Counted from the stretch's first letter, positions 27,874-34,805 are shown. The stretch: DNA of 40,285 nucleotides from Anaerolineales bacterium (GCA_016932475.1 JAFGCU010000127.1:1-40285); one strand, 5' to 3'. Program-made: numbers and translations. The notes: a model not told the origin generated them from the sequence alone.

Positions 27874-28040
27874 TACCCCTCCCCATCCCTCCCCATCCTG
27901 GGGAGGGTGGCCGAAGGCCGGGAGGGGTTGGGTAATAGACAATATTTAATCCCGAACAGATAAAATTATTACGAACACATAACTTACCCCTCCCCATCCC
28001 TCCCCATCCTGGGGAGGGTGGCCGAAGGCCGGGAGGGGTC
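27874..28040. repeat. Two copies of a GC palindromic element
   Basis: Copies at about 27874-27937 and 27985-28040 share TACCCCTCCCCATCCCTCCC, a central CATCCTGGGGAGGG part and GGCCGAAGGCCGGGAGGGGT, which includes the small hairpin GGCCGAAGGCC. They belong to the same C/G-rich class as the elements at 1-155 and 584-849. The second copy ends at the TGA of tlyA (28039-28041). The rest of the region between lepA and tlyA (27741-28038) holds the lepA promoter and hairpin and no gene. Confidence 0.9.
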
Positions 28041-28824
28041 AATCGAATAAAGCGTCAATCATCTTCCTGATTTTTTCTCCCCCGGATTTCTCCCCCAACC
28101 GCAAATGCGCCAGGAACTCGATATTGCCGGCCGGTCCTTTTAAAGGAGAGAGGATTAATCCCGCTGCCAAAAAACCGTCCTTCCCGGCCGAGGCAAGCAC
28201 ATCCTCCAATACGGTCCGGTGGACGGCCGGATCCCGCACCACCCCGCCCTTCCCCACTAGGCGGCGGCCGGCCTCGAACTGCGGCTTGATCAGCACCACG
28301 GCTTCCGCGTCCGCTTTCATCCAGCCGCGCAGGACGGGAAAAAGCATTTTTAGGGAAATGAACGAAACATCCGCCGTGAGCAGGTCGACCGGTTCCGGAA
28401 GCGCCGCCAGGTAGCGGGCATTTTGCTCCTCGATCACCACCACCCGCGGATCGTTGCGCAGTTTCCAATCCAGAATGCCCTTGCCCACGTCGACCGCATA
28501 CACTTTCGCGGCGCCGCGCTGCAGCAGGCAGTCGGTAAACCCGCCGGTGGACGCGCCCGCGTCGGCGCAGATCCTCCCCTGCGGGGAAACATCAAATGCA
28601 TCCAGGGCGGCGGCCAGTTTCTCCCCTCCGCGCGAGACAAACGGCGGCGCGGCGGCGAGTTCTACCTTGGAATCCGGCGGCAGCATTTTCCCCGGCTGGA
28701 TCAGCGTTTCCCCGTCGACGCGCACGCGCCCGGCGAGAATCAGCCGTTGGGCGAGCGAGCGGGTTTCGGTCAACCCGCGTTCGACCATCAGAAGGTCCAG
28801 CCGCGTTTTCCTGCGTTCCGGCAA
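28039..28824 (-). CDS. tlyA: TlyA-family rRNA 2'-O-methyltransferase
   Basis: This is a 261-residue TlyA/hemolysin-A-type RNA methyltransferase. An S4 RNA-binding domain fills about 8-60 (LDLLMVERGLTETRSLAQRL). An FtsJ-like Rossmann methyltransferase follows, with SAM motif CADAGASTGGFTDCLL and the expected catalytic set K69 (SRGGEKL), D152 (TADVSF) and K180 (LIKPQF). In other bacteria TlyA methylates riboses in 16S and 23S rRNA. The TTG start at 28824 with AGGTGA close upstream agrees with the family start. The TGA stop is shared with the first bases of a palindromic repeat. It follows a Rho-independent terminator that ends the upstream membrane protein gene. Confidence 0.93.
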   Translation of the reverse strand: MPERRKTRLDLLMVERGLTETRSLAQRLILAGRVRVDGETLIQPGKMLPPDSKVELAAAPPFVSRGGEKLAAALDAFDVSPQGRICADAGASTGGFTDCLLQRGAAKVYAVDVGKGILDWKLRNDPRVVVIEEQNARYLAALPEPVDLLTADVSFISLKMLFPVLRGWMKADAEAVVLIKPQFEAGRRLVGKGGVVRDPAVHRTVLEDVLASAGKDGFLAAGLILSPLKGPAGNIEFLAHLRLGEKSGGEKIRKMIDALFD

Positions 28825-28841
28825 GCGTCACCTGTCCGTTT

Positions 28842-28877
28842 GAAAAAAACCAGGGGCGGCGCCTGTGCCGCCCCTGG
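28842..28877 (-). terminator. Rho-independent terminator
   Basis: An 11-bp stem, CCAGGGGCGGC (28850-28860) with GCCGCCCCTGG (28867-28877), is followed on the minus strand by a run of seven T. It ends the transcript of the small membrane protein gene at 28939-29406 and separates it from tlyA. Confidence 0.88.
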
Positions 28878-28938
28878 ATGATGAGTGTACCGAAGTTGTA
28901 ACCGGCGCAGGTCCTCTGGGCATGGCCGGAGTGCTCGA

Positions 28939-29406
28939 TCAGGGAAGAGCCTGCGGCGGCGCGGCGGAGGTTTTTCCCCGGGATTGGTATTTCATCCACA
29001 AGAATCCGCCGAGCGCGCCCGCCGCCGCCATCAGGATCAGATCGGTGATGGCGCAGCAGCAGACCGGGATCAGCGAGTACAGCGCGGCTTCCGTTTCGGT
29101 GTAGGACACACCGGTAAGGTCGGTGATCATATCGGTGATGGTCTGCGGGGTGAACACGACGAAGGTCCTGATCAGAAGCCCCGCCGTATTTCCGATCACG
29201 GCGCCGATCCCGGCCAGGCCTCCGGCAATCGCGCCGGAAGCGGCGGCTTTGTTCACAAGCTGCGGCTTATCGATAACGGCCGCCAGCGCTCCGGCAAGCA
29301 TTCCCAGGATGATCGCGAGAAACGGCGCGCAAAGAACCATGGCAACGTTCGCCACCAGCATGTAAATGAAGGAAATGGCCCCCAGGATGACGGCGGAACG
29401 GATCAT
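28939..29406 (-). CDS. Small membrane protein, paralog family member 1
   Basis: This is a 155-residue protein with about four hydrophobic segments. The pattern CAPFLAIILGMLAGALAAVI then DKPQLVNKAAASGAIAGGL, and a C-terminal AAAGALGGFLWMKY, recurs in the proteins at 29519-30016 and 32741-33220. The C-terminal third has a CCC cluster (LIPVCCCAITDL). I do not recognise a named family or function. The ATG at 29406 has a strong GGAGGAGG. A terminator lies 61 bp after the stop. The Gly/Ala-rich middle resembles helix-packing segments of small integral membrane proteins. Confidence 0.75.
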   Translation of the reverse strand: MIRSAVILGAISFIYMLVANVAMVLCAPFLAIILGMLAGALAAVIDKPQLVNKAAASGAIAGGLAGIGAVIGNTAGLLIRTFVVFTPQTITDMITDLTGVSYTETEAALYSLIPVCCCAITDLILMAAAGALGGFLWMKYQSRGKTSAAPPQALP

Positions 29407-29518
29407 TGTGCCTCCTCCAAAATGGTCTTCATGTCACGGCCGGCGCGCCCAGAGCGGCGAAGCCCACTCCTGCTCCGGCCGGCCGGCGGTTCGATTGGAA
29501 AACCGGTTTGCCAACGGG

Positions 29519-30016
29519 TTAACCCGCCGTCGGCGCGCCGGGCGATCCGGCCGCGGGACCGGTTTTCTTCTTCGCGGACGTTTTCATCCACACCACCGCG
29601 CCGGCCGCTCCCAGCCCGGCCATGACGGCCAGCAGGATCAGTCCGCAGAAACAGGAATTGAACACGGCGCCAAGCATCGCATTCGTCATGGCGACCGGCG
29701 CCGCCCCCTCCTCGCAAAGCCCCGGCAGGCAGGCCTGCACGTTCCCGCCCTGATAACCGATGTACTGGGCGATGGTCGCGCCGATGGTCTCGGCGATCAG
29801 CGCGACGGCACCGGTGATGGCGCCCGCAATCCCCCCCCGCACGGCCGCTTTTTCGGCGTCGACCGGTTTTTCAAACACCGAGCACAGAAAACCGGCGGCC
29901 AACCCAAGCACGACGGCGAGCAGCGGGCTGACCAGGCAGCAAATGTTGTAGAGCAGCCCGGAGATCAGCACCAGGAAGAAAGTGACCACCCCTACGATTG
30001 CGCTGGATTTGACCAT
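29519..30016 (-). CDS. Small membrane protein, paralog family member 2
   Basis: This is a 165-residue protein of the same family as its neighbours: an N-terminal helix, CCLVSPLLAVVLGLAAGFL, EKPVDAEKAAVRGGIAGAI, then a Cys-containing helix (NSCFCGLILLAVM) and GAAGAVVWMK near the end. The tail is short and basic, then Gly/Pro-rich. The function is unknown. A very long frame that extends to 31393 was cut back to the ATG at 30016, which has GGGAGG four bases upstream and matches the paralogs; the extension is antisense to the folate genes. A TATAAT box at 30044-30049 would give a 20-nt leader. Confidence 0.75.
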   Translation of the reverse strand: MVKSSAIVGVVTFFLVLISGLLYNICCLVSPLLAVVLGLAAGFLCSVFEKPVDAEKAAVRGGIAGAITGAVALIAETIGATIAQYIGYQGGNVQACLPGLCEEGAAPVAMTNAMLGAVFNSCFCGLILLAVMAGLGAAGAVVWMKTSAKKKTGPAAGSPGAPTAG

Positions 30017-30043
30017 AATCCCTCCCAAGCGTGATTTCCCGCC

Positions 30044-30049
30044 ATTATA
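30044..30049 (-). promoter_or_regulatory. Putative -10 box for membrane paralog 2
   Basis: TATAAT is read on the minus strand 28-33 bases before the ATG at 30016, preceded by GA. No -35 box is recognised. The same kind of box precedes paralog 3 (33259-33264). Confidence 0.5.
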
Positions 30050-30136
30050 TCGCCGATGCGATTGTCCGATTCCGGTTCCTTCCGCCCCGGCGGACAATTC
30101 CTCATGCCCGGCCGCATTCCTCGCACCCATCTGATA

Positions 30137-30142
30137 TATAAT
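30137..30142 (+). promoter_or_regulatory. -10 box six bases before a start: leaderless candidate
   Basis: TATAAT ends six bases before the ATG at 30149, so a start site about seven bases downstream would fall on the A of the ATG. No Shine-Dalgarno sequence is present. This suggests a leaderless messenger for the folate cluster. There is no clear -35 box. Confidence 0.55.
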
Positions 30143-30148
30143 TTTTCC

Positions 30149-30877
30149 ATGACTGACCTTCCGCTTGCCGGCCGGATTGCGCTCGTTACCGGCGGGGCCG
30201 TGCGCCTCGGGCGCGCGCTCGCCCTGGGGCTGGCCGCGCGCGGGGCCAACCTCGCCCTGCACTACAACTCCTCCGAAACCGCGGCCGAGCGGACTTCGGA
30301 GGAGATCCGCGCGCTCGGCCGCAAATGCCTGCTGATCGGAGCCGACTTGCGGCAGGCCGATTCTCCCGGGAAAATATTTGCAGCCGTTGCCGCCTATTAC
30401 GGCCGGGCGGACATCCTCATCCACTCCGCCGCCGTGTTCGAGCGCGGAACCCTGGAAAAAACCTCGCCGGAGCTTTGGGAAAAAACTCTCGCGATCAACC
30501 TGCGGGCGCCCTTCTTTCTCAGCCAAGCATTCGCCTCCCAGACGGAAAAAGGGGATATCCTTTTCCTCGCGGATTCCCGCGTCCGGCAACCGGCGACCGA
30601 ATTTCTGGCGTACACCCTCACGAAGTCGGCGCTCGTCACGCTTACCCGGTCGCTGGCAAAATCGCTTGCCCCGCGGATCCGGGTGAATGCGGTCGCGCCC
30701 GGCGCGATCCTTCCCCCGCCCGGCGAAGACGAAGCTTATCTGCAGCGGCTGATCCCCCGGATTCCGCTCGGGCGCCCCGGTTCGCCGGACGATATCGTCC
30801 GCGGAGTCGTTTACCTGCTGGAAGCCCCCTTCGTCACCGGCGAGGTTCTGCATATCGACGGCGGGGAATACTTGTAA
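30149..30877 (+). CDS. folM: FolM-like pteridine reductase (SDR)
   Basis: This is a 242-residue short-chain dehydrogenase. The glycine motif is TGGAVRLG at 14-21, that is TGx3RxG, the variant that marks pteridine reductases (PTR1/FolM) rather than ordinary SDRs. The active-site region LADSRVRQPATEFLAYTLTK has Asp, Tyr and Lys in the PTR1/FolM arrangement, where Asp replaces the usual Ser. It should reduce dihydropterin or dihydrofolate with NADPH in the cytosol. It is first in a row with folB, folK and folE, which supports a pterin role. The ATG at 30149 gives the normal SDR N-terminus; a frame extension of 31 residues was rejected. The exact substrate (dihydromonapterin, dihydrobiopterin or dihydrofolate) cannot be decided. 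Confidence 0.82.
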   Translation: MTDLPLAGRIALVTGGAVRLGRALALGLAARGANLALHYNSSETAAERTSEEIRALGRKCLLIGADLRQADSPGKIFAAVAAYYGRADILIHSAAVFERGTLEKTSPELWEKTLAINLRAPFFLSQAFASQTEKGDILFLADSRVRQPATEFLAYTLTKSALVTLTRSLAKSLAPRIRVNAVAPGAILPPPGEDEAYLQRLIPRIPLGRPGSPDDIVRGVVYLLEAPFVTGEVLHIDGGEYL

Positions 30878-30884
30878 TGCTCTC

Positions 30885-30980
30885 CACGAAGAACACGAAG
30901 GGAAATCCGAAGGGCACGAAGTTTTCCATTCCTTTAAAAATTCTTCGCGTTTCTTCAGGTTTTTCTTCGTGTCCTTCGTG
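30885..30980. repeat. Long imperfect palindrome (CACGAAG type) in the fol cluster
   Basis: Arms at 30885-30921 and 30943-30980 begin and end with CACGAAG/CTTCGTG and are complementary over about 37 nt with scattered mismatches. The element fills the gap between the FolM-like gene and folB. It could terminate or stabilise part of the transcript, so folB may be expressed at a different level from the first gene. CACGAAG palindromes are known as dispersed elements in many genomes. Confidence 0.82.
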
Positions 30981-30997
30981 TAAGAAAGGGTGATGGC

Positions 30998-31360
30998 ATG
31001 ACCGATACACTCATCATCAAGGATTTGCTGGTCCGGACCGTGCTGGGGGTCGGCGATGAGGAGCGCCGGGACAAACAGGACGCGCTCATCTCGATCGCGC
31101 TCATCACCGATACCGCCATCCCGGGGAAGAGCGATAAAATTGAGGATGCCGTCAATTACCGGACGATCACCAAACAGGTTCTTGCGCTGGCGGAGCAATC
31201 CGATTACCGGCTGATCGAGCGGTTCGCGGAGGAGATCGCCGCGCTTTGCCTGGAGGACTCCCGCGTGCAGGGAGTGCGCGTGACGGTCGAGAAGCCCGGC
31301 GCGCTGCGCTTCGCCCGTTCGGTGTGCGTGACGATCGAGCGGGGAAACATCCTTGGCTGA
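30998..31360 (+). CDS. folB: Dihydroneopterin aldolase
   Basis: This is a 120-residue cytosolic enzyme that cleaves dihydroneopterin to 6-hydroxymethyl-dihydropterin and glycolaldehyde. Family pieces are IIKDLLVRTVLGVGDEERR near the start (conserved Glu pair region), AVNYRTITKQV, YRLIERFAEEIAALCL (conserved Glu) and VTVEKPGALRFARSV with the catalytic Lys. The length is normal. The ATG at 30998 is preceded by GAAAGGGTGA. It overlaps folK by 8 bp, so the two are coupled. Together with folK it supplies pterin for folate synthesis. Confidence 0.93.
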   Translation: MTDTLIIKDLLVRTVLGVGDEERRDKQDALISIALITDTAIPGKSDKIEDAVNYRTITKQVLALAEQSDYRLIERFAEEIAALCLEDSRVQGVRVTVEKPGALRFARSVCVTIERGNILG

Positions 31361-31862
31361 ACACACCGCCTGGCTGCTACTTGGATCCAACATCCATCCG
31401 GAGAAAAACCTTTCCCGAGCGGTGAACCTGCTCGCGAGGAAGACCGCGCTCCTGGGCGTCTCCCCGGTCTGGCAATCCCCGCCCGCGGACGGGTCGGACC
31501 AGCCGGATTATCTGAATGCGGCGGTCCGGATCCGGACGGCGCTGAATCCGGAGGAACTGCTGGCGCAAGTCATCGCTCCGATCGAGCGGGAACTGGGGCG
31601 GGAACGATCGGCGGATAAGTTCGCCCCGCGGACGATCGATATCGACCTGGCCCTGTACGACGACCGGATCGGCGGATATTCCGGGAAACAGCTTCCCCAT
31701 CCGGATATCCTGACCCGGGCCCATGCCGCCCTTCCGCTCGCGGGGCTGTCACCCGATGCGCTTCATCCCGTTACCGGCGAGCGGCTCGAGGCGATCGCCG
31801 CCCGGCTGCGGCATCCCGGCATCCGGCTCCGGGAGGATCTGACGCTGGGACCAAAAAAATAA
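31353..31862 (+). CDS. folK: 6-Hydroxymethyl-dihydropterin pyrophosphokinase
   Basis: This is a 169-residue HPPK that transfers pyrophosphate from ATP to 6-hydroxymethyl-dihydropterin. Signatures are LGSNIHPEKNLSRAV at the N-terminus, RTIDIDLALYDD with the Mg-binding Asp pair and LPHPDILTRAHAALPLA. The TTG start at 31353 overlaps folB and has GGGGA upstream. The product would normally go to dihydropteroate synthase (FolP), which is absent from this window, as are FolA/ThyX and FolC. No odd residue was seen in the catalytic motifs. Confidence 0.94.
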   Translation: MAEHTAWLLLGSNIHPEKNLSRAVNLLARKTALLGVSPVWQSPPADGSDQPDYLNAAVRIRTALNPEELLAQVIAPIERELGRERSADKFAPRTIDIDLALYDDRIGGYSGKQLPHPDILTRAHAALPLAGLSPDALHPVTGERLEAIAARLRHPGIRLREDLTLGPKK

Positions 31863-32015
31863 GCCGGTCGAGCCCTGCCCCGGCTTCCCCGTGGAGGGGC
31901 CGGGGTTGCCCGCGTTCTTGGCGGGCGTTGATTTGCATTCGGCGGTCGAGTAGTCCCGAATTGAGAAGCAGTTCGGGGCGCATCCCTGCTCGATCATCAT
32001 TCCAAGGAGCCCGCC

Positions 32016-32660
32016 ATGCCGACAATGAACACCGATCCATCCGAATTCGACATTTTCCGCGACGATCTCTCCGACCGGCCGGCGCAAGGCTGCGAGAACG
32101 ACGTCGAGTGCGCGGTCCGGTCGATCCTCGGCGCAATCGGCGAGGATCCCGGCCGCGAAGGCCTGGTGCGCACACCGCTCCGGGTGGCGCGCATGTTTGA
32201 AGAGATGACCGCCGGGTACCATGTCGATCCGGTCAGGCTGGTCAATGATGCAATTTTCACGGTGGATTACGACGAGATGGTGGTCGTGCGGGATATCGAC
32301 TTCGCCAGCATGTGCGAGCATCATATGCTGCCTTTCCTCGGAAAGGCGCACGTGGCGTACATCCCGGACGGCAAGGTGATCGGGCTGTCGAAGATTCCGC
32401 GGGTGGTGGAAATGTTCGCCCGGCGGCTGCAGCTTCAGGAGCGGATGACGCAGGAGATCGCGGCCTTCCTGATGGAAACGCTGCACCCCTGCGGGGTGGG
32501 GGTGGTGGTGGAGGGCCTGCATATGTGCATGGCGATCCGCGGCGTGAAAAAAGCCAACGCGCGGATGGTGACCAGCGCGGTGCGGGGTTCCTTCAAGGAA
32601 AACCTCAACACCCGCAACGAATTCTTCTCCCACATCGGGCACGCGCATTTCGGAAATTAA
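32016..32660 (+). CDS. folE: GTP cyclohydrolase I
   Basis: This is a 214-residue type-I GTP cyclohydrolase, the first enzyme of the pterin branch, producing dihydroneopterin triphosphate from GTP. Zinc ligands C100, H103 (MCEHHMLPF) and C171 (LHMCMAIRG) have the same spacing as in E. coli FolE. Other conserved segments are [25 protein letters not shown] and [13 protein letters not shown], with SAVRGSF near the end. The ATG at 32016 has AAGGAG six bases upstream. It is separated from folK by 153 bp with two short inverted repeats and no gene. A strong terminator follows. It belongs functionally to the preceding genes and possibly to the same transcript. Confidence 0.96.
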   Translation: MPTMNTDPSEFDIFRDDLSDRPAQGCENDVECAVRSILGAIGEDPGREGLVRTPLRVARMFEEMTAGYHVDPVRLVNDAIFTVDYDEMVVVRDIDFASMCEHHMLPFLGKAHVAYIPDGKVIGLSKIPRVVEMFARRLQLQERMTQEIAAFLMETLHPCGVGVVVEGLHMCMAIRGVKKANARMVTSAVRGSFKENLNTRNEFFSHIGHAHFGN

Positions 32661-32691
32661 TCCCCTCGCCCGCAACCGGCCGGGAATAGAA

Positions 32692-32724
32692 AAGGCGCGG
32701 GCATCCCGCGCCTTCCTTTTTTTT
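32692..32724. terminator. Bidirectional Rho-independent terminator
   Basis: A perfect 10-bp stem AAGGCGCGGG/CCCGCGCCTT with a 3-nt loop is followed by eight T on the plus strand, ending the folE transcript. On the minus strand the stem is followed by TTTTC and would serve the convergent membrane protein gene. Confidence 0.92.
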
Positions 32725-32740
32725 AAAGCGATCCGGCGGA

Positions 32741-33220
32741 TTAAGCAATCAGCGGCGCGCTATCGGCCGCCTTCTTTGGGGAGAACCGGAACCAGAGAAA
32801 GCCGCCCAGCGCGCCGAACGCGGCGATCAGGAGCAGATCCAGCATCCCCCAACACCCCCCGCCGAGCAGCGTCCCGATCATCCCGGTCGCCGAACCGAGC
32901 ATATCCGGGCTGACGTTTTCGATGCCGAGCATTCTATATAGTTCCCTCGCGGTTTCCGGATCCTGCTGGAGGAGCGTGTTATTGACGAGGGACGCAAGGA
33001 TCTGCCCGATCAGCGCCCCCACGCCCGCGATGGCGCCCGCGCCGGCGCCCCGCCCGGCCGCCGAGCCGGCATCGGCGGGCTTGACGAAGACGCCGGCCAG
33101 ATAACCGGCGGCCACACCCACCACGACCGCCCAGATCGGACCGCAGCAACAGATGATGATTCCACCGGCGAGTGTGCCCGCCAGCGCGGGGAGAAACAGA
33201 ATCAGACCAGATTTCGCCAT
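32741..33220 (-). CDS. Small membrane protein, paralog family member 3
   Basis: This is a 159-residue protein with the same plan as the two paralogs at 28939-30016: an N-terminal helix, ICCCGPIWAVVVGVAAGYL, VKPADAGSAAGRGAGAGAI, then a Cys/Gly-rich helix (GGGCWGMLDLLL) and the tail FGALGGFLWFRF. The stretch of about 30 residues between the second and third hydrophobic parts (TLLQQDPETARELYRML and after) is soluble and is the least similar. The ATG at 33220 has GGAGG. A TATAAT at 33259-33264 would give a leader of about 30 nt. The function is unknown. It converges on folE, sharing the terminator. Confidence 0.75.
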   Translation of the reverse strand: MAKSGLILFLPALAGTLAGGIIICCCGPIWAVVVGVAAGYLAGVFVKPADAGSAAGRGAGAGAIAGVGALIGQILASLVNNTLLQQDPETARELYRMLGIENVSPDMLGSATGMIGTLLGGGCWGMLDLLLIAAFGALGGFLWFRFSPKKAADSAPLIA

Positions 33221-33258
33221 ACTGCCTCCGGAAATTGAAGGATGGGAAAGGTTCCCGA

Positions 33259-33264
33259 ATTATA
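33259..33264 (-). promoter_or_regulatory. Putative -10 box for membrane paralog 3
   Basis: TATAAT is read on the minus strand 39-44 bases before the ATG at 33220. No -35 element is recognisable. The position and sequence parallel the box before paralog 2. Confidence 0.45.
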
Positions 33265-33324
33265 TTCCCGATCCCACCCGCCGGATCCCGGCGCCCCGGC
33301 GGTCTTCCCACCGCATACCCCCCG

Positions 33325-33333
33325 TGATAGAAT
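33325..33333 (+). promoter_or_regulatory. Extended -10 box before tRNA-Lys
   Basis: TGATAGAAT has the form of an extended -10 (TGn then TAGAAT). It ends 13 bases before the 5' end of the tRNA, which gives a leader of about 7 nt. Confidence 0.5.
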
Positions 33334-33346
33334 TCCCGGCAATGTT

Positions 33347-33419
33347 GGGCCGTTAGCTCAAGTGGCAGAGCAGGTGCCTTTTAAGCACTTGGTTGAGCGT
33401 TCGAGTCGCTCACGGCTCA
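33347..33419 (+). tRNA. tRNA-Lys (anticodon TTT)
   Basis: This is a 73-nt cloverleaf. The acceptor GGGCCGT pairs with ACGGCTC (one G-T pair), with discriminator A at 33419. The D arm is GCTC...GAGC. The anticodon stem GGTGC/GCACT has loop CTTTTAA, anticodon TTT. The T arm is GAGCG/CGCTC with loop TTCGAGT. CCA is not encoded. Confidence 0.95.
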
Positions 33420-33473
33420 CTCGGCGGTTGCCCCTCCCGATATTCCGGCCGGCTCCCCGACGAAAAAGAAATC

Positions 33474-33502
33474 TTGACCGCTTTCCTCCATCCCGGTACA
33501 AT
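33474..33502 (+). promoter_or_regulatory. Sigma-70-type promoter of tRNA-Met
   Basis: The -35 TTGACC (33474-33479) and -10 TACAAT (33497-33502) are separated by 17 bp. Transcription would start near 33509, nine bases before the tRNA. Confidence 0.8.
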
Positions 33503-33517
33503 CCGCAGGCTGTCTCC

Positions 33518-33589
33518 GGCGAGGTAGCTCAATGGTAGAGCAGGGGACTCATAAGCCCTTGGTTGATGGTCCGATTCCATTCCTCGCCA
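33518..33589 (+). tRNA. tRNA with anticodon CAT (Met type)
   Basis: This is a 72-nt cloverleaf. The perfect 7-bp acceptor is GGCGAGG/CCTCGCC, with discriminator A at 33589. The D arm is GCTC/GAGC. The anticodon loop is CTCATAA. The T stem GATGG/CCATT has loop TCCGATT. The first acceptor pair is a normal G-C, which points to elongator Met rather than initiator; tRNA-Ile2 with modified CAT is not excluded. CCA is not encoded. Confidence 0.9.
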
Positions 33590-33598
33590 CTGATGAAC

Positions 33599-33642
33599 AC
33601 GACCATGGCCGCTGGATTATCGACCATGGTCGTTGGTTTTTT
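33599..33642 (+). terminator. Rho-independent terminator after tRNA-Met
   Basis: The 10-bp stem ACGACCATGG (33599-33608) with CCATGGTCGT (33624-33633) is followed by TGG and six T. Confidence 0.88.
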
Positions 33643-33752
33643 ATGTTGGGTTTTTACGCGTCCTGCGGATTAAATTTCCGGGAAAGTCTCTCCCCAAAAA
33701 AAGCGTTAGTGCAAAACACTCTTCTCATAATATCCCATTTGATTTCGAATCC

Positions 33753-34706
33753 TTACGCCCCCCTCCGCCTGACGATTTCGCCGGTTTGCGCAAACGCGCG
33801 GAGCCATTCCTCGGCGATGAGGTCCGCGGCGGCCGGGCCGGGATGCATGATATCCACATACATATCAACCTCTCCGCGGTGCTGTTCAAACAAGTTCCAT
33901 GCATCCACAAGATGCACGCTTTCCCCCGCCGACCGGTACGCTTCCGCGAGCAGCCGCTCCGCCTCGACCTGCCGCTCCAGGCCGAGGTTATAGTCGCAGC
34001 GGTAATCCAATTCCCATACCAGCGCGTTGTTTTCGTCAAAATGCGTCCAAGGCAGCCAGCCGTCCACCGGGCTGGCGGTGATGAGTAAAACCGGGATATG
34101 CTTTTCCAGAAGCACGTCGATCTGATTCCGGAGATACCCGACATGACGTTCGATAAGCCAATCCAATTTTTCAGGGATCAGGACGTTCGTGGACCGGTCA
34201 AAAAAGCCGGGGCAGCCCAATAAGTCGTTAAATCCCCACCAGAGGGTGACGGTATCGGGTGAATGCGGAAGGACGGTCCGCTCCAGGTTTTCAAAAGCCC
34301 ATTTGGCGCCGCGCCCCCCGTAATTTTCCAGGATCAGATGATAGGCGGGATCAAGCTTAATCCGCAGATCATCCACCAAAGAAAATCCCGATTTGCCCTG
34401 CCGGCCGACTTCGCCGATCTTCAGCAGGCTGTCGCCGTAAAACACGATCGTCAGCGGCCATTTCCGGGTGGCGGTGGGTGTCGCGCTCCTGGTGATTGTG
34501 GGCGTCCGGGTGGACATCGGCGGACGCGGGGTTGGGGTCGAATTCGTCAGTGTAGCGGAGGGCAGAAACGTGGGCGTGTTCCGGTTTGGGGAAGCGCAGC
34601 CCGCCATCAGGGAGAGAATGACGGCGGCCGCCGGTATCCCCAATAATATATTCCTGCAGGAGAGTGCTTTCACGCTATGCATCGCCGGATGGAAGATCCT
34701 GACCAT
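33753..34706 (-). CDS. SGNH/GDSL-hydrolase lipoprotein
   Basis: This is a 317-residue lipoprotein. The signal peptide has lipobox LMAGC (C37), followed by a Thr/Pro/Ser-rich tether at about 40-82. The SGNH hydrolase domain has block I VFYGDSLL (S93), block II NYGGRG, block III WWGFNDL (N160) and block V DIMHPG (D285, H288). It should be an esterase or deacylase anchored outside the membrane; the substrate is unknown, although cell-envelope glycan deacetylases are common in this fold. The start is uncertain: the ATG at 34706 lies only five bases after a TATAAT, so it may be leaderless, whereas the ATG at 34682 gives a more usual signal peptide but lacks a good ribosome site. Confidence 0.87.
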   Translation of the reverse strand: MVRIFHPAMHSVKALSCRNILLGIPAAAVILSLMAGCASPNRNTPTFLPSATLTNSTPTPRPPMSTRTPTITRSATPTATRKWPLTIVFYGDSLLKIGEVGRQGKSGFSLVDDLRIKLDPAYHLILENYGGRGAKWAFENLERTVLPHSPDTVTLWWGFNDLLGCPGFFDRSTNVLIPEKLDWLIERHVGYLRNQIDVLLEKHIPVLLITASPVDGWLPWTHFDENNALVWELDYRCDYNLGLERQVEAERLLAEAYRSAGESVHLVDAWNLFEQHRGEVDMYVDIMHPGPAAADLIAEEWLRAFAQTGEIVRRRGA

Positions 34707-34711
34707 TCGGT

Positions 34712-34717
34712 ATTATA
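34712..34717 (-). promoter_or_regulatory. -10 box directly before the SGNH gene
   Basis: TATAAT is read on the minus strand with five bases between it and the ATG at 34706. Transcription would begin at or just inside that ATG, so either the message is leaderless or translation begins at the ATG at 34682. Confidence 0.5.
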
Positions 34718-34767
34718 CCCATCCCGGCTCCCCATCCCATCTGAAAAAGCTCCGTTGTTCTCAACCG

Positions 34768-34805
34768 AAAAGGGCACGACGCCGGATATTGGCTTCGTGC
34801 CCCTT
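34768..34805 (-). terminator. Probable terminator of the P-type ATPase gene
   Basis: AAGGGCACGA (34770-34779) pairs with a TCGTGCCCCTT segment starting at 34795; the minus-strand stem is followed by TTTTC. The T-run is short and the loop is 15 nt, so strength is uncertain. Confidence 0.6.

Noticed and set aside
30017-31393. N-terminal extension of the membrane paralog at 29519
   Set aside because: The extension is antisense to the FolM-like gene and folB; the ATG at 30016 has a ribosome site and matches the paralogs.
31863-32015. Riboswitch or small RNA before folE
   Set aside because: There are two short inverted repeats but no tetrahydrofolate-riboswitch core, and no promoter was found.
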